The notes: generated from the letters alone by a model not told the origin. A stretch of 64,000 nucleotides of DNA from Prochlorococcus sp. AG-347-E03 (GCA_003279115.1 QCBG01000006.1:1-64000); one strand, 5' to 3'. Shown: positions 1 through 10,846, numbered from the stretch's first letter. Translations and numbers: made by a program.

Positions 1-162
1 TATTATGCTAGAAACTTTTGAGAGATCACCAGAACCAATTGCTGGGATTAAGTTTCCAGCTAAATAAGCTAATAAAGGCCAACAAGCTACGTAAATAAGC
101 ATGCATATAAAACCCTTTATGAACCTATTTGTATATTGTCTGACTGGTGGTATTAGTCTCAA
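1..162 (-). CDS. N-terminus of a membrane protein, probably ABC exporter (MsbA type), partial
   Basis: This is the first 54 codons of a gene that leaves the window at its left edge. The frame is open from a TTG start at 162 down to base 1. The peptide begins MRLIPPVRQYTNRFIKGF and continues into a hydrophobic helix (about residues 17-40). Short basic N-termini followed by a first transmembrane helix are usual in ABC exporters that fuse membrane and ATPase domains. I infer an MsbA-like exporter from this and from a remembered Prochlorococcus gene order next to tpiA. No ATPase motif is inside the window, so another polytopic membrane protein is possible. It is transcribed divergently from the S4-domain gene. 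Confidence 0.45.
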   Translation of the reverse strand, partial: MRLIPPVRQYTNRFIKGFICMLIYVACWPLLAYLAGNLIPAIGSGDLSKVSSII

Positions 163-220
163 GATATTATAAATTTAATTGTTTATCCTACTTTATCAAT
201 ATCTTTGGGCATAAAAAACA

Positions 221-397
221 ATGAAATTGGATCAATTCTTAAAATGGAAAAATTTGGTATCTTCTGGAGGTGAAGCAAAAATTTTTATTAAATCGGGTTC
301 TGTTAAGGTTAATGGTGTTACAGAAACTAGGAGAGGGAGAAAATTAAATAAGGGAGATAAAGTTATATTTCTAAAAAATGAATTATTCTTCGAATAA
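221..397 (+). CDS. small S4-domain RNA-binding protein (58 aa)
   Basis: The ORF runs ATG 221 to TAA 395-397 and encodes 58 residues. Almost the whole protein is one S4 fold: MKLDQFLKWKNLVSSGGEAK, then IKSGSVKVNGVTETRRGRKL and KGDKV. The GxVKVNGxxExRRGRKL core is the RNA-binding loop of YbcJ/YaaA-like S4 proteins. These proteins bind structured RNA, often rRNA, but this subfamily has no firm function. It lies 52 nt upstream of tpiA in the same direction and may be cotranscribed with it. Confidence 0.85.
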   Translation: MKLDQFLKWKNLVSSGGEAKIFIKSGSVKVNGVTETRRGRKLNKGDKVIFLKNELFFE

Positions 398-449
398 TTG
401 GCTTATTAAACTCAATTTATATTAATATAATTTTCTTGGAGATAGTATT

Positions 450-1175
450 TTGAGAAAATCTGTTATTGCTGGTAATTGGAAAATGCACATGACTTGTGCT
501 GAGGCTAAGTCTTATTTAGAAGAGTTTATACCTTTAATAAAAAATATAAATAAAGATCGTAAAGTTGTTATTGCGCCCCCTTTTACTGCTATTTCAACCT
601 TTTCTGATCATTCTGATTTTGATTATTTAGATATTTCTAGTCAAAATATTCATTGGGAGGATGAAGGAGCATTTACTGCAGAAATTTCCCCTAAAATGCT
701 TCTTGAACATCGTGTTTCATATGCAATAGTTGGTCACAGTGAACCAAGGAAGTATTTTAGTGAAAGTGATGAACAAATTAATAAAAGAGCAGTTTTTGCT
801 CAATCTAGTGGACTTACTCCAATTGTTTGTGTTGGAGAAACACTAGAACAAAGAGAGAGAGGAGAAGCTAATAGAGTTATTACTAGACAGGTTGAACAAG
901 GATTAGAAAATACAGATCCATCTAATTTAATTGTTGCCTATGAACCAATATGGGCTATTGGTACTGGAAAAACATGTGAAGCAGAAGACGCTAATAAGAT
1001 ATGTTCTTTGATTCGGAAATTAATAGGTTTTGATGATGTTATTATTCAATATGGAGGATCTGTTAAACCCAATAATATTGACGAAATCATGTCAATGAGT
1101 GATATAGATGGGGTGTTAGTTGGAGGGGCTTCATTAGATCCGAATAGTTTTGCGAGAATTGCAAATTATCAATAA
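450..1175 (+). CDS. tpiA: triosephosphate isomerase
   Basis: This enzyme interconverts glyceraldehyde-3-phosphate and dihydroxyacetone phosphate in the Calvin cycle and glycolysis, in the cytosol. At 241 residues it is normal length. Catalytic positions are visible: Asn9/Lys11 in AGNWKM, His96 in VGHSEPR, Glu165 in [13 protein letters not shown] (the flexible loop), and the phosphate-binding YGGSV and VGGASL stretches. The start is TTG at 450, preceded by a purine-rich TTGGAGA; it gives the canonical beta-1 strand at once. The last 26 nt overlap folP, so the two are probably translationally coupled. Confidence 0.97.
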   Translation: MRKSVIAGNWKMHMTCAEAKSYLEEFIPLIKNINKDRKVVIAPPFTAISTFSDHSDFDYLDISSQNIHWEDEGAFTAEISPKMLLEHRVSYAIVGHSEPRKYFSESDEQINKRAVFAQSSGLTPIVCVGETLEQRERGEANRVITRQVEQGLENTDPSNLIVAYEPIWAIGTGKTCEAEDANKICSLIRKLIGFDDVIIQYGGSVKPNNIDEIMSMSDIDGVLVGGASLDPNSFARIANYQ

Positions 1176-2004
1176 GAAAAATCCATGGCCTAAAGGTTGG
1201 GGACAAAAAACTTCAATCATGGGAGTTATTAATTTAACTCCTGATTCATTCAGTGATGGTGGGGAATTAAATTCTTCAAAAAAAGTTTTAGATCAAGTAA
1301 ATCATTTCTTGTGTAATGGTGTTGATGTTATTGATCTTGGTGCTCAAAGTACGAGACCTGGGGCTAAAGAAGTTGGCTCTATTACAGAAATAAAAAGATT
1401 GATCCCATACCTGAAATTAATAAAATCTGAATATCCAGATGTTTTAATTTCTATCGATACTTTTAATTCTGAAGTAGCTTACGAAGCTCTTTTAAATGGT
1501 GCTAATTGGATAAATGATGTCACGGGAGGAAGAAGAGATATAAAAATTTTGGATGTTGTATCAAAATTTAACTGTCCATTCGTCATAACTCATAGTCGTG
1601 GTAATAGTCAAAATATGAATCAACTCTCTAATTACCAGAATTTATTGAGTGATGTTAAGTACTCGCTTGATGATTTAATAAAGAATGCTTTAGAAAAAAA
1701 TGTACATAAAACAAATATAATAGTGGATCCTGGAATTGGTTTTTCAAAGGATATCATTCATAATTTGGAAATCTTGAGAAACTTAGATGTATTTAAAAAA
1801 TGGAATTTGCCAATTTTGATAGGTGCATCTAGGAAAAGATTTATAGGAGAAATTTTGAATGAGAAAAATCCAAAAGAAAGAGATATTGGAACACTCGCAA
1901 TAAGTTGTATTTGTTCTCAATTTAATATTGATATTGTGAGAGTACACAATGTTAAGCTTAATTATCAAATCCTGAAAGTAGCTGATAGGGTATACAGAAA
2001 ATAA
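1150..2004 (+). CDS. folP: dihydropteroate synthase
   Basis: FolP condenses p-aminobenzoate with hydroxymethyl-dihydropterin pyrophosphate in folate synthesis. The 284-residue protein shows the pterin-binding signature [10 protein letters not shown] (29-38), the GAQSTRPGA loop, DPGIGF, and GASRKRFIG near the C-terminus. The longest start is TTG at 1150, inside the 3' end of tpiA. The next Met (codon 24) lies within the first beta strand and would be too late, so the overlapping start is favoured. The gene ends 7 nt before the stop of the convergent chlH. Confidence 0.93.
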   Translation: MRELQIINKKNPWPKGWGQKTSIMGVINLTPDSFSDGGELNSSKKVLDQVNHFLCNGVDVIDLGAQSTRPGAKEVGSITEIKRLIPYLKLIKSEYPDVLISIDTFNSEVAYEALLNGANWINDVTGGRRDIKILDVVSKFNCPFVITHSRGNSQNMNQLSNYQNLLSDVKYSLDDLIKNALEKNVHKTNIIVDPGIGFSKDIIHNLEILRNLDVFKKWNLPILIGASRKRFIGEILNEKNPKERDIGTLAISCICSQFNIDIVRVHNVKLNYQILKVADRVYRK

Positions 2005-2011
2005 TAAATTT

Positions 2012-5000
2012 TTATTCTTTAACTCCTTCGATTTTATCTTCTACTTCTTGGTATAGTTCTTTCAATTGTTCTATATTTTCATCTGAAGTTTCCCAATATC
2101 CCCTCCCATTGACTTCTAGCAATGTTCCAACAATTCTCCTGAAACTATTAGGATTAAGATCCATTAATCTTTTCCTCATCTCTTCGTCATTTATGAATGT
2201 TTCATTAGTTTCTTCATATACAAAATTATCTACTTGACCACTTGTCGCACTCCAACCAAGAGTGTAATTAAGTCTGTTAGAAAGTTCTCTAACTCCTTCG
2301 TAACCAGATTTGAGCATACCTTCATACCACTTAGGATTTAAAAGTTTTGTTCTTGAGTCTAATCTGATAGTTTCACCAAGTGTTCTAACTTGAGCATTAG
2401 AAGTGGTTGTGTCTGCTATGTAGCTACTTGGCTCTTTCCCATCATCTCTTAGTGTTTTGATCAATTTTGTTGGATCTGAATCAAAATAATGACTTACATC
2501 TGTTAATGAAATTTCTGAGGAATCAAGGTTTTGAAATGTAACATCTGCTGTTTTCATTACTGACTCAAATACCTCTCTTTTTTGATTCATCTCACCTGGA
2601 TTATCAGCATTAAAAGCATATGTTTTACGTGATAGATACATTTCTTGTAATTCATTTTCCTCCTCCCAAGTTGAATTTTCAACAGCTAAATTAACATTTG
2701 AACTGTAGCTACCACTTGCATTAGAGAATACTCTCGCAGAAGCCTCTCTGATAGTTGTACCTTCTTTTTCAGCTTGTTCTAATGAGTGTTTTCTTACAAA
2801 ATTTGATTCCAAAGGCTCATCAGCTTCAGCAGCTAATTTAACTGCCTGGTCTATTAATGCCATTTGATTGATAAATAGATCTCTAAATACTCCAGAACAA
2901 TTAACTACCACATCTATTCTTGGTCTACCTAATTCTTCTAGAGGAATTAATTCTAATTTGTTAATTCTCCCAACTGAATCTGGCTTTGGTTTTACTCCAA
3001 CAAACCATAAGATTTGTGCCAGTGATTCTCCATAAGTTTTAATGTTGTCCGTACCCCATAAAACACATGCTATTGTTTCAGGCCAAGAACCTTGTTCCTC
3101 CTTTTGTCTTTCAATTAATTTGTCTACAACTGACTTTGCTGCAGCAACTGCTGCTGTAGTAGGTATTGATTGAGGATCAAGTGCATGGATATTTTTACCA
3201 CTTGGTAAAACACCTGGATTTCTTATTGGATCTCCACCTGGTCCAGGTAAAACATAATTTCCATCTAGTGCTTTAATGAGACTATCCATTTCTTTGTCTG
3301 CGCAGACCTGTTCCAGACAGAAAAGTAAGTAATCAAATAATTTATTTAATTCCTTCTGATTAACTTCATTAAATCCATTAAATCTGCAGACTCTTAGCCA
3401 AGGGGTAGGTAGATTTAGACCAAAAACTTTAAGTAAATCGAAAAGTTTGGATAGAAGTGACTTTTCTAAATAAACTCTTCCATCAACAATTTTTAAAGAG
3501 TTAACCATTGCAAAAATCGATTCTCTTGCTGTCTTTATGATTTTTTCATTTAACTCTACAAATTTAAGTTCACCTTTATTATTACCATCATAAATATTTT
3601 CAATACTTAGACCCATGGATTCTGCGAGTAATCCAGGGAGAGATCTTAATCCCTCTTGTTCTCTCTCTAAAGATGCAATATTTACGAGTGTTGCGACAGC
3701 TTCTTCTGCTGTTGGAGCTTCTCCAATAGTATGAAGACCGCAAGGTAACAATCTACTTTCAATTTCCATCAACTGTTTATAGACATTACCAACAAATAAA
3801 TCTCTATCATCTAGTGAAAGCTCTTCTACGTCTTTTGAAGGCAGCTCAACATCTTTGTCAAGGTTACATTGTTTAGAAGTCTCAACTATTGCATTAACAA
3901 TTTGAATACCTCTACTATTTTCTCTTAATTGTTGATAAGAACCAACTAGTTCACTAAGCTCTTTAAGTCCTTTGTAGAGTCCTGCATTTTCAGCTGGAGG
4001 AGTCAGATAACTAATAGTTGAAGCATATCCTCTTCTCTTCGCAATAGTTGCTTCAGATGGATTATTCGCAGCATAGTAATACAAATTAGGCAATGATCCA
4101 ATTAGAGAATCCGGATAGCAAGTTTCACTCATACCCATCTGCTTCCCAGGCATAAATTCAAGTGAACCGTGAGTTCCAAAATGAAGAACAGCATCAGCCC
4201 CCCAGATTTTTTCTACATAAGTGTAATAAGCAGCAAAACCATGATGAGGACTAGCACTCCTTGAATAGAGTAATCTCATGGGATCACCTTCATAACCGAA
4301 TGTAGGTTGAACACCTATAAAAACATTTCCAAAATGTTTTCCATAGATAAGTAGGTTTTGCCCGTCACTATTTAGGTTCCCAGGAGGTTTACCCCAATTC
4401 TCTTCAAGTCTTTGTGAATATGGTGTGAACTCCTCGTATTCTTTTACTGACATCTTATGAGCAATATTTAACTCTGGGGAGCCATCCATAGCTTCAGGGT
4501 TGTTAATTACTTTTTCCATTAATTCTTTTGAATTACTTGGAAGTTCATCTATTTGATATCCTTTCGATTTCATTTCGAGCAATACTCTGTAAATTGAACC
4601 AAAAACATTCAAGTATGCAGCCGTACCGACATTTCCTTTGTCTGGTGGAAAACTAAATACTGTAATAGCTAATTTTTTGTCCTTTCTTTGTTTAACTCTT
4701 AAAGTTGACCATTTTATAGCCCTTTCAGCTATTACATCAACTCTGTCCTGTAGTGTATGAGCTTTGCCCGTAGCATCATCACGACCTGAGAGAATAATAG
4801 GTTCAATAGCCCCATCAAGTTCTGGAATTGCAATCTGAAGTGCTACCTGAACTGGATGTAAACCAAGATCACTATCTTCCCATTCTTGGGTGGTTTGGAA
4901 GACTAATGGAAGTGCAACCATATAAGGTCTGTTTAGCCTTTTTAGAGCTTCAATGGCTTTAGGGTGATCTTGTCTTGCTGGCCCTCCAACGAGTGCAAAG

Positions 5001-6022
5001 CCAGTTAGGGATACAACTCCATCTACTATAGGTTGGTCTTTATTTATGGAATCATAATAAAATTCATTTACTGGTTTAGAAAAATCAAGACCTCCACAGA
5101 AAATAGGAAGAACTCTCGCACCTCTGTATTCCAATTCTTGAATTACGGCCACGTAATGTGCATCATCTCCAGTAACTATATGACTTCTCTGAAGAACTAA
5201 ACCTATCGTTGGAGATTTGTCATCTTTAGGATTTATATCTTTCCTATTATTCTCCCAATTTTGATATTCTTTAAGACTTTCAAACATGCAAGGCGCGAGT
5301 GGATGCCATATTCCTAAATCTGGGAATGTTTCAGGGTCTTGAATTTTGAATTCTTCTATTTGATCTTTTATGTTCTCTGAAACTGCATATTTTTCAGAAA
5401 TCATTAATAAGAAGTTTTTTAAGTTCTCAGTAGTACCACCTAACCAGTACTGAAAACTTAGAATGAATGTTCTAGCATCTTGAGCTTTTTCTACTGGTAG
5501 ATATTTAAGTATTGAAGGAAGTGTATTTAATAACTTCAACATTGAATCTTGGAAGCTTGCTCCATCAGATTCTTTTTTCTTTTTTATTAAATCTCCAATA
5601 ATACTTTTAGATTGACCAAGTTGGGCCATACTAAATGAACCTAACTTATTTAATCTCATTACCTCTGGCATAGAGGGAAAAATAATAGACGCTTTAAGCC
5701 TGTCTTTATATGGAGATACTGCATCAACTACTTTTTGAGCAAGATCTTCGATAAATATTAAGGAAGCGACAAATATATCTGCATTAGCTATATCTTCTTT
5801 AAAATCTTCAAAATTACTTTCGTTTCTAAGCTCTTCAATAAGATAGCCGCTAAGGTCTATACCTATTGGCCCATTCATCTTATTTATTGACTTTGCAGCT
5901 TCCGTTAAGGAATTTTGGTATTGTGGCTCAAGGACAACATAAACTGCTTTTATGACAACTTTGTGTTTGTTATCCTCAACAGGAGATACTCTGCGGTTTG
6001 CTGAGCGGACCTGCGTAAACAT
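2012..6022 (-). CDS. chlH: magnesium chelatase subunit H
   Basis: ChlH is the porphyrin-binding catalytic subunit of Mg-chelatase and, with ChlD and ChlI, inserts Mg2+ into protoporphyrin IX, the first committed step to chlorophyll. The 1336-residue length is typical of cyanobacterial ChlH. Diagnostic CobN/ChlH stretches include the [14 protein letters not shown] block, the [18 protein letters not shown] loop and [10 protein letters not shown]. It is transcribed divergently from dapB across a gap of about 100 nt that must hold both promoters. It is a paralogue of the cobN at 50.6 kb; the chlorophyll assignment rests on overall similarity to ChlH and the ATG start [11 protein letters not shown]. 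Confidence 0.97.
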   Translation of the reverse strand: MFTQVRSANRRVSPVEDNKHKVVIKAVYVVLEPQYQNSLTEAAKSINKMNGPIGIDLSGYLIEELRNESNFEDFKEDIANADIFVASLIFIEDLAQKVVDAVSPYKDRLKASIIFPSMPEVMRLNKLGSFSMAQLGQSKSIIGDLIKKKKESDGASFQDSMLKLLNTLPSILKYLPVEKAQDARTFILSFQYWLGGTTENLKNFLLMISEKYAVSENIKDQIEEFKIQDPETFPDLGIWHPLAPCMFESLKEYQNWENNRKDINPKDDKSPTIGLVLQRSHIVTGDDAHYVAVIQELEYRGARVLPIFCGGLDFSKPVNEFYYDSINKDQPIVDGVVSLTGFALVGGPARQDHPKAIEALKRLNRPYMVALPLVFQTTQEWEDSDLGLHPVQVALQIAIPELDGAIEPIILSGRDDATGKAHTLQDRVDVIAERAIKWSTLRVKQRKDKKLAITVFSFPPDKGNVGTAAYLNVFGSIYRVLLEMKSKGYQIDELPSNSKELMEKVINNPEAMDGSPELNIAHKMSVKEYEEFTPYSQRLEENWGKPPGNLNSDGQNLLIYGKHFGNVFIGVQPTFGYEGDPMRLLYSRSASPHHGFAAYYTYVEKIWGADAVLHFGTHGSLEFMPGKQMGMSETCYPDSLIGSLPNLYYYAANNPSEATIAKRRGYASTISYLTPPAENAGLYKGLKELSELVGSYQQLRENSRGIQIVNAIVETSKQCNLDKDVELPSKDVEELSLDDRDLFVGNVYKQLMEIESRLLPCGLHTIGEAPTAEEAVATLVNIASLEREQEGLRSLPGLLAESMGLSIENIYDGNNKGELKFVELNEKIIKTARESIFAMVNSLKIVDGRVYLEKSLLSKLFDLLKVFGLNLPTPWLRVCRFNGFNEVNQKELNKLFDYLLFCLEQVCADKEMDSLIKALDGNYVLPGPGGDPIRNPGVLPSGKNIHALDPQSIPTTAAVAAAKSVVDKLIERQKEEQGSWPETIACVLWGTDNIKTYGESLAQILWFVGVKPKPDSVGRINKLELIPLEELGRPRIDVVVNCSGVFRDLFINQMALIDQAVKLAAEADEPLESNFVRKHSLEQAEKEGTTIREASARVFSNASGSYSSNVNLAVENSTWEEENELQEMYLSRKTYAFNADNPGEMNQKREVFESVMKTADVTFQNLDSSEISLTDVSHYFDSDPTKLIKTLRDDGKEPSSYIADTTTSNAQVRTLGETIRLDSRTKLLNPKWYEGMLKSGYEGVRELSNRLNYTLGWSATSGQVDNFVYEETNETFINDEEMRKRLMDLNPNSFRRIVGTLLEVNGRGYWETSDENIEQLKELYQEVEDKIEGVKE

Positions 6023-6125
6023 TGATTTTTCTTTAAGTATTTCTATCAGCCTACGAATGAAAAGACGTTATTGTGTGCAATATAAATAGCGTGTAACAAC
6101 CTTTAAAAAAAAATTTTTTACAAAA

Positions 6126-6974
6126 ATGATTGAAAATTCTCAAAAACCTGTTCCAGTACTAGTATCCGGAGCTTTAGGCAGAATGGGTGGTGAAGTAGTG
6201 AATGCAGTATTAAATTCTAAAAATTGTGAACTTGTTGCAGCAATTGACATAAATGAAAAGAACAATGGGTCAAATATTTCTGAATTATTGAAGGTAAAAA
6301 ATTGTGATGTTTTTGTTTCTACCGATTTTGAAGGAACTTTATGTTCCGTTAGTCAAAAGTATAGAAATGAAAATATCAAACCTGTTCTGGTTGATTTTAC
6401 TCATCCTGATTCTGTATATGAAAATACCAGATCAGCTATCGCATACGGTATTTCTCCAGTGGTAGGAACTACAGGACTCTCTCTTTCTCAAATAAAAGAT
6501 TTGTCTATTTTTGCTGAGAAGGCATCTGTTGGCTGTGCAATAATTCCTAATTTTTCGGTAGGAATGGTTCTTCTTCAGCAAGCAGCATCAGTAGCAGCAA
6601 GGTTTTATGACAATATTGAATTAATTGAGATGCATCATAATCAAAAAGCTGATTCTCCTAGTGGGACTTGTATAAAAACTGCAGAAATGATTGAAGAATA
6701 TCCAAAGAAATTTAATCAGAGTTTAGTGAAAGAGTCTGAATCATTGAAAGGTGTGCGGGGAGGGGTCAGAGATTCAGGAATTAATATACATTCTGTACGA
6801 TTACCTGGATTGTTAGCACATCAGTTAGTAATAATGGGATCTCCGGGTGAAACTTACACAATTAAGCATGACACTATTGATCGAAAGGCATATATGCCAG
6901 GTGTTTTACAGGCTATTAAAAAAATAGGAAAATATGAAACTTTAGTTTACGGACTTGAAAAATTGATTTTTTAA
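6126..6974 (+). CDS. dapB: 4-hydroxy-tetrahydrodipicolinate reductase
   Basis: DapB reduces dihydrodipicolinate with NAD(P)H in the lysine/diaminopimelate pathway. The 282-residue protein begins with a nucleotide-binding [12 protein letters not shown] (13-24). It has the VGTTGLS loop, the catalytic signature [14 protein letters not shown], and the C-terminal [11 protein letters not shown] substrate-binding segment. dapF of the same pathway is at 61.7-62.6 kb. The next gene starts 1 nt after its stop. Confidence 0.96.
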   Translation: MIENSQKPVPVLVSGALGRMGGEVVNAVLNSKNCELVAAIDINEKNNGSNISELLKVKNCDVFVSTDFEGTLCSVSQKYRNENIKPVLVDFTHPDSVYENTRSAIAYGISPVVGTTGLSLSQIKDLSIFAEKASVGCAIIPNFSVGMVLLQQAASVAARFYDNIELIEMHHNQKADSPSGTCIKTAEMIEEYPKKFNQSLVKESESLKGVRGGVRDSGINIHSVRLPGLLAHQLVIMGSPGETYTIKHDTIDRKAYMPGVLQAIKKIGKYETLVYGLEKLIF

Positions 6975-6975
6975 A

Positions 6976-7617
6976 ATGCTTATTCCAATTAATTCAAATC
7001 AAATTTCAAAACTTATTCCTGCGGTGGGTACCGGAAGTCAATTTAAGTACACTTTGGGTAATCCAAGAAAAATTCTTCAAAGAGTAATAGTTTCTTCAAT
7101 TGGTGGATTTATCTCATTAATCATTAGTTCGACAGGAGATCAAACAAATAATTTCTGGTTATTGCTTTGTGTCGCTTTCTTTTTGTATATCATCTGGGGC
7201 CCAATTCTCGAATCAAGTAGAAAAAATTTGCAATTAAGAAAATATAAATTTTTTTCTATATTTGATGGGTATGTATCAGATATCTATAAAACAGAAAAGA
7301 TTGAAAGTTCAAGAGAACAATCTAATAGGCAAGGTCGATTAGAAATTATCGAAAACAAAAGGACTTGGTTAGTACTTGAATTAGAAGATGAAGATGGTTA
7401 TTTGGAAAAGTTAAGTTTTCCCATGGAAAATAAGCACAGTCAAATTAGAGTGGGTTCGAGTATAAGATGTTTATTAACATCTGATAACCGTAATTTTGAT
7501 AGAGATTTTTATTTGACCGATGCTTGGCTTCCTGAAATTAACTTATGGGTTGGTGAGTATCCCTATTTATTAAGACCTGCATTTGAGGAAATTTGTTATA
7601 TTTATTTGAATAGATAG
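6976..7617 (+). CDS. conserved cyanobacterial membrane protein of unknown function
   Basis: I recognise no enzyme here. The 213-residue protein has two adjacent hydrophobic segments (about 36-52 and 58-76) near the N-terminus, followed by a soluble mixed alpha/beta region ending in a Trp/Tyr-rich tail. The N-terminal phrase LIPAVGTGSQFKYTLGNP looks like a cyanobacterial family sometimes labelled phosphate ABC permease; that label is not supported by the two-helix topology. It follows dapB with a 1-nt gap and precedes the UbiH-like gene, so it is likely part of the same transcript. Confidence 0.7.
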   Translation: MLIPINSNQISKLIPAVGTGSQFKYTLGNPRKILQRVIVSSIGGFISLIISSTGDQTNNFWLLLCVAFFLYIIWGPILESSRKNLQLRKYKFFSIFDGYVSDIYKTEKIESSREQSNRQGRLEIIENKRTWLVLELEDEDGYLEKLSFPMENKHSQIRVGSSIRCLLTSDNRNFDRDFYLTDAWLPEINLWVGEYPYLLRPAFEEICYIYLNR

Positions 7618-7639
7618 TGAATATTATTTATATTATCTG

Positions 7640-8794
7640 ATGAAAAATAAATTCAATTTTAAAATTGTTGGTTCAGGTCCAACGGGTTTATTACTTTCAA
7701 TTGCACTTTCTAAGTTTGATTGCAATATTTTTTTAACTGATTTATTAACAAAAGATAGATTAATTGATAAGGATAAAACTTATGCAATTACTCACTCAAC
7801 AAGAAAAATCTTATCTAAATTTAGACTTTGGGAAAAATTAGAACCATATTTATTTGGCTTTGATACCCTTTCAATTTCAGATAGCGTAACTTCTGCTTTA
7901 ACCAACTTATCAACTTCTGACTTAGATGATGATATAAGTTCTGTTGAAAATATTGGCTGGGTAGTTAAACATTCGGATCTTATGAATATATTTTTTCAGG
8001 AGATTGATAATTGTGAAAATATTTTTTTTATGACGCCACAGAAATTGTTACGTAAAAAAATATTTTTTGATTATCAATTCCTTTCTACAGGAGCAAACTC
8101 ACTTGATAAAAAATTGTTGGATTTTGTAGATATAAAAAAATCTTATAGCCAGTCTTGTCTAACTTTTAAAGTTTCTCTTAGAGGTCATTGTGAAAAGCGC
8201 GCTTATGAAATTTTTAGAAAAGAAGGCCCACTTGCATTATTACCTTTAGAAAAAAACTTATATCAAGTAATTTGGACTTCTAGTACATTAAAAGCTATTG
8301 AAAGATTAAATTCGGATAAGAATTTTTTAATGGATAATTTATCAACTATCTTGCCGGATGAATTTAAGTTGGATCAATTAATTGGTGAATGTAATATTTT
8401 TCCTGTTTCATTATCCTTAAATTTACCAGTTTTAAATTTTAAAAAATTAGTTTTTGTAGGAGATGCATTTCATACATTTCATCCTGTTGGTGGTCAGGGT
8501 CTAAATAGTTGTTGGAGAGATGTTAATACTATTTTTGATATTTTTAATAAAAATAATGCTATTACTAAAATGCAATTGACTTTATTTAAATTTAAATATT
8601 TTTCAAGCAGAATTTTAGATATTATCGTTACTATTTTCATAACTGATTCATTGATATCAATTTTTGCTAATAGAAACATTTTTTTATTTCCTATAAGAAA
8701 ATTTTCATTTTTACTTTTAAATAATTTTATTTTTATAAGAAAATTAGTCCTTAACCAAATGACAAAATCTATCATTTATTCAAGGATTAAATAA
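7640..8794 (+). CDS. FAD-dependent monooxygenase, UbiH/VisC family
   Basis: The protein (384 residues) has the aromatic-ring hydroxylase flavoprotein layout. An FAD dinucleotide fold IVGSGPTGLLLSIAL (9-23) comes first, and the second FAD motif GDAFHTFHPVGGQGLN lies about two thirds along. Family members hydroxylate quinone precursors in ubiquinone synthesis. Cyanobacteria make plastoquinone instead, so the substrate here is unknown. A role in prenylquinone or carotenoid chemistry is only inference. The last 80 residues are hydrophobic and basic, suggesting membrane association. Codon use is extremely AT-rich, like its downstream neighbours. Confidence 0.85.
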   Translation: MKNKFNFKIVGSGPTGLLLSIALSKFDCNIFLTDLLTKDRLIDKDKTYAITHSTRKILSKFRLWEKLEPYLFGFDTLSISDSVTSALTNLSTSDLDDDISSVENIGWVVKHSDLMNIFFQEIDNCENIFFMTPQKLLRKKIFFDYQFLSTGANSLDKKLLDFVDIKKSYSQSCLTFKVSLRGHCEKRAYEIFRKEGPLALLPLEKNLYQVIWTSSTLKAIERLNSDKNFLMDNLSTILPDEFKLDQLIGECNIFPVSLSLNLPVLNFKKLVFVGDAFHTFHPVGGQGLNSCWRDVNTIFDIFNKNNAITKMQLTLFKFKYFSSRILDIIVTIFITDSLISIFANRNIFLFPIRKFSFLLLNNFIFIRKLVLNQMTKSIIYSRIK

Positions 8795-8799
8795 AACTT

Positions 8800-9000
8800 A
8801 TGAATGTTTATTTATACAAAGAGACGATAATTTATTTAATTAGTAAAATTGGTTTAGAAGAGTCTTCCATTGAACTTGGTCTTAAATTATCAAAAAAAAA
8901 TAATACTCAATTACCAATAATATTGTGGAGTTATGGAATGCTAACTATTGAAGAATTGGATGAGTTATATTCATTTTTATTTCAAAAAATGAAATCATAA
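8800..9000 (+). CDS. DUF2949-like small protein
   Basis: The 66-residue protein reads ...IGLEESSIELGLKLS...LPIILWSYGMLTIEELDELYSF. The LPxxLWxYGxxTxxELDxx pattern is what I associate with the cyanobacterial DUF2949 family. No catalytic residues are apparent. It starts 5 nt after the UbiH-like gene. Confidence 0.65.
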   Translation: MNVYLYKETIIYLISKIGLEESSIELGLKLSKKNNTQLPIILWSYGMLTIEELDELYSFLFQKMKS

Positions 9001-9167
9001 TTCTGTTATAATGACAAATATCTTATTCAAGAACAATTACAGCTTTAACTAAAGGAAATCAGGTATCAAGGAAATCTGTAGAGAAACTTGATTTATTATT
9101 ATTAATACTAGAGACTATTGATTTAAACGGAATACAATCCCTTTATTCAATTTCAAATAGACTTAAT

Positions 9168-9560
9168 TTGAATGAAGTTTTGCCAAATAAAATTACTATT
9201 TGGAAATTAAGGAATAACAATCCATTGAGAAAATCTTATGTGAATAACAATATTAAGCTTATTGAATTTGATGCCTTAATTAAAATTACCGTTGAAATGT
9301 CTAGATATTTATATCCATATATTAGAGAGATACTTAAATCTAAAGAGGATCTTGAAAAGAATTCAGTTATTTGGAAAGATTTTAATAAGAGACTTATCGA
9401 GTTGATTAAAGAGAGATTTAACTTAGATAGTATGAGAGTGAAAAAGCTTTTAAATCAAACTGAAAATGATGAAATTATTGTAAAGTCACTACTTACCTTA
9501 TCTCTTTGTATTTCAAATAAGGGTTATGAAAAGTTGAAGAATTTTTTATTTGAATTTTAA
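9168..9560 (+). CDS. DUF3038-like protein; true start uncertain
   Basis: This is a 130-residue frame from the TTG at 9168, most likely the cyanobacterial DUF3038 family, whose usual neighbour is DUF4335 (next gene). Coding-like sequence continues upstream in the same frame to a TGA at 9012-9014, including EKLDLLLLILETIDLNGIQS, a typical family N-terminal helix. No ATG, GTG or TTG lies in that upstream stretch. Either a rare ATT/ATA start is used or a frameshift has separated it from the ATG at 9011. The 3' end overlaps the DUF4335 gene. Confidence 0.7.
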   Translation: MNEVLPNKITIWKLRNNNPLRKSYVNNNIKLIEFDALIKITVEMSRYLYPYIREILKSKEDLEKNSVIWKDFNKRLIELIKERFNLDSMRVKKLLNQTENDEIIVKSLLTLSLCISNKGYEKLKNFLFEF

Positions 9561-9564
9561 TATT

Positions 9565-10152
9565 ATGCAAAATAAATTATCATTTCATCAGTCATCTGTG
9601 AGTCTCGATATAGTCGGATTGCCAGATTATTCAAATAATGAAAATAAAGATCAAATATCAATTATTTCACAATGGAAATTAAACATAGTTAATAAACCTC
9701 TTATTGAAGGTAAAATTGAACATTTAGGCCCTATTATGAATGCTTTTTATATTTATTCAAATCTTTTAATCAAAAATGAAATCCCAATATATGAATCCGA
9801 ATTAATTGATATAAAAGCTGATAATCTCCATATACATAATATTGTTTTAAAGAGTTCTAAACCAAATGTAAAACCATTAATCTTAAAAATTGGTAATTCA
9901 TTATTGTCAGACACAATAAATTGTTTTGATCAGTTAAATGAATCATCAAAGGTCAGAATAAAAAAAACTGGTTTTTCAAAAAATATTCCTAAAAAAGTAA
10001 GAATTGGGGTATTTAACAAAGAAAATATTATTAATTTCGTTATTCCTCCGTTTATTGCAATATTTACTTTAATTTTATTATCTTCTGCTTTTATTTATTT
10101 TCATAATCCAATTGAAAATAAAGAAAAAATTGAACAAATAAATTCAAAATAA
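9565..10152 (+). CDS. DUF4335-like protein with C-terminal membrane anchor
   Basis: From the ATG at 9565 the protein begins MQNKLSFHQSSVSLDIVGLP, the N-terminal pattern of cyanobacterial DUF4335. A longer in-frame start at 9550 overlaps the upstream gene. It has about 195 residues: a soluble domain, then one strong transmembrane segment near the C-terminus (FVIPPFIAIFTLILLSSAFI). DUF3038 and DUF4335 are normally paired, which supports both calls. No function is established. Confidence 0.7.
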   Translation: MQNKLSFHQSSVSLDIVGLPDYSNNENKDQISIISQWKLNIVNKPLIEGKIEHLGPIMNAFYIYSNLLIKNEIPIYESELIDIKADNLHIHNIVLKSSKPNVKPLILKIGNSLLSDTINCFDQLNESSKVRIKKTGFSKNIPKKVRIGVFNKENIINFVIPPFIAIFTLILLSSAFIYFHNPIENKEKIEQINSK

Positions 10153-10241
10153 AGTCTCATTAGCATCCTAAATACAAACACGATAGTATAGGTTAATTTC
10201 TATTCAGGATAATTTTTAATTTATTCTTTGAGCTCTGATAT

Positions 10242-10607
10242 ATGGCAGATTTAAACATCCCAAATATGAATAAGAAGTCTGATAAATATATTTTCAAAAA
10301 AAAATTAAGTTTAAGGAGAAAATCTAAAAGAAGGCTATTTTTAGAGTCTGCCTTTTTGCTTATTATGAGTCTTTTGTTAGCTTATATAAATTATTTGATA
10401 CCTAATAAAAGTTTGCTTTTAGGTAATCTGCCAAAGACATTTAATAGATCTTTTGAATTAATAGTCGAACTTTTTTCAAATCTATATGAAATATTTTTGG
10501 TGATTTTTATTTTTGCCTCTTCTCTTACAGCTTTGGTATTAATCGTAGGTTCATTCTATAGACTATTTAAAATTTCTAAAAGGAAGTCAAGAAAAATCAA
10601 CTATTAA
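10242..10607 (+). CDS. hypothetical membrane protein (121 aa)
   Basis: I do not recognise the family. The start region is very basic (KKKLSLRRKSKRR), followed by a transmembrane segment (about 34-51), a polar loop, a second segment (about 82-104) and a basic tail. The basic ends suggest both termini face the cytoplasm. It is convergent with the small gene at 10613-10774, with stops only 5 nt apart. Confidence 0.7.
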   Translation: MADLNIPNMNKKSDKYIFKKKLSLRRKSKRRLFLESAFLLIMSLLLAYINYLIPNKSLLLGNLPKTFNRSFELIVELFSNLYEIFLVIFIFASSLTALVLIVGSFYRLFKISKRKSRKINY

Positions 10608-10612
10608 TAGTT

Positions 10613-10774
10613 TCAAATTGGTTGCATTAAACCTCCACTCCCTGAATCAGAATCATCATCATCATTTTCTGTTTCTACTCCAAATAATGCGTAAATACCT
10701 AGTAAAAGAGATGACAAAATAATTGTTAAGGGTAAAATCGAATTTTGAATACCGACGTCTATATACTCACCCAT
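10613..10774 (-). CDS. small single-span membrane protein with acidic tail (53 aa)
   Basis: ATG at 10774, TGA at 10613-10615. The peptide is MGEYIDVGIQNSI followed by a hydrophobic span PLTIILSSLLLGIYALFG, then an acidic tail ETENDDDDSDSGSG. Start, hydrophobic helix and uninterrupted frame support a real gene. The size and single span resemble small thylakoid subunits, but I cannot name it. Confidence 0.7.
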   Translation of the reverse strand: MGEYIDVGIQNSILPLTIILSSLLLGIYALFGVETENDDDDSDSGSGGLMQPI

Positions 10775-10846
10775 ATGAAATTTAAATTTTAATAAACCTA
10801 ACCGAAATCAAACTCTTTCGCGGATTTTAAATAATTTTTTAATAAT

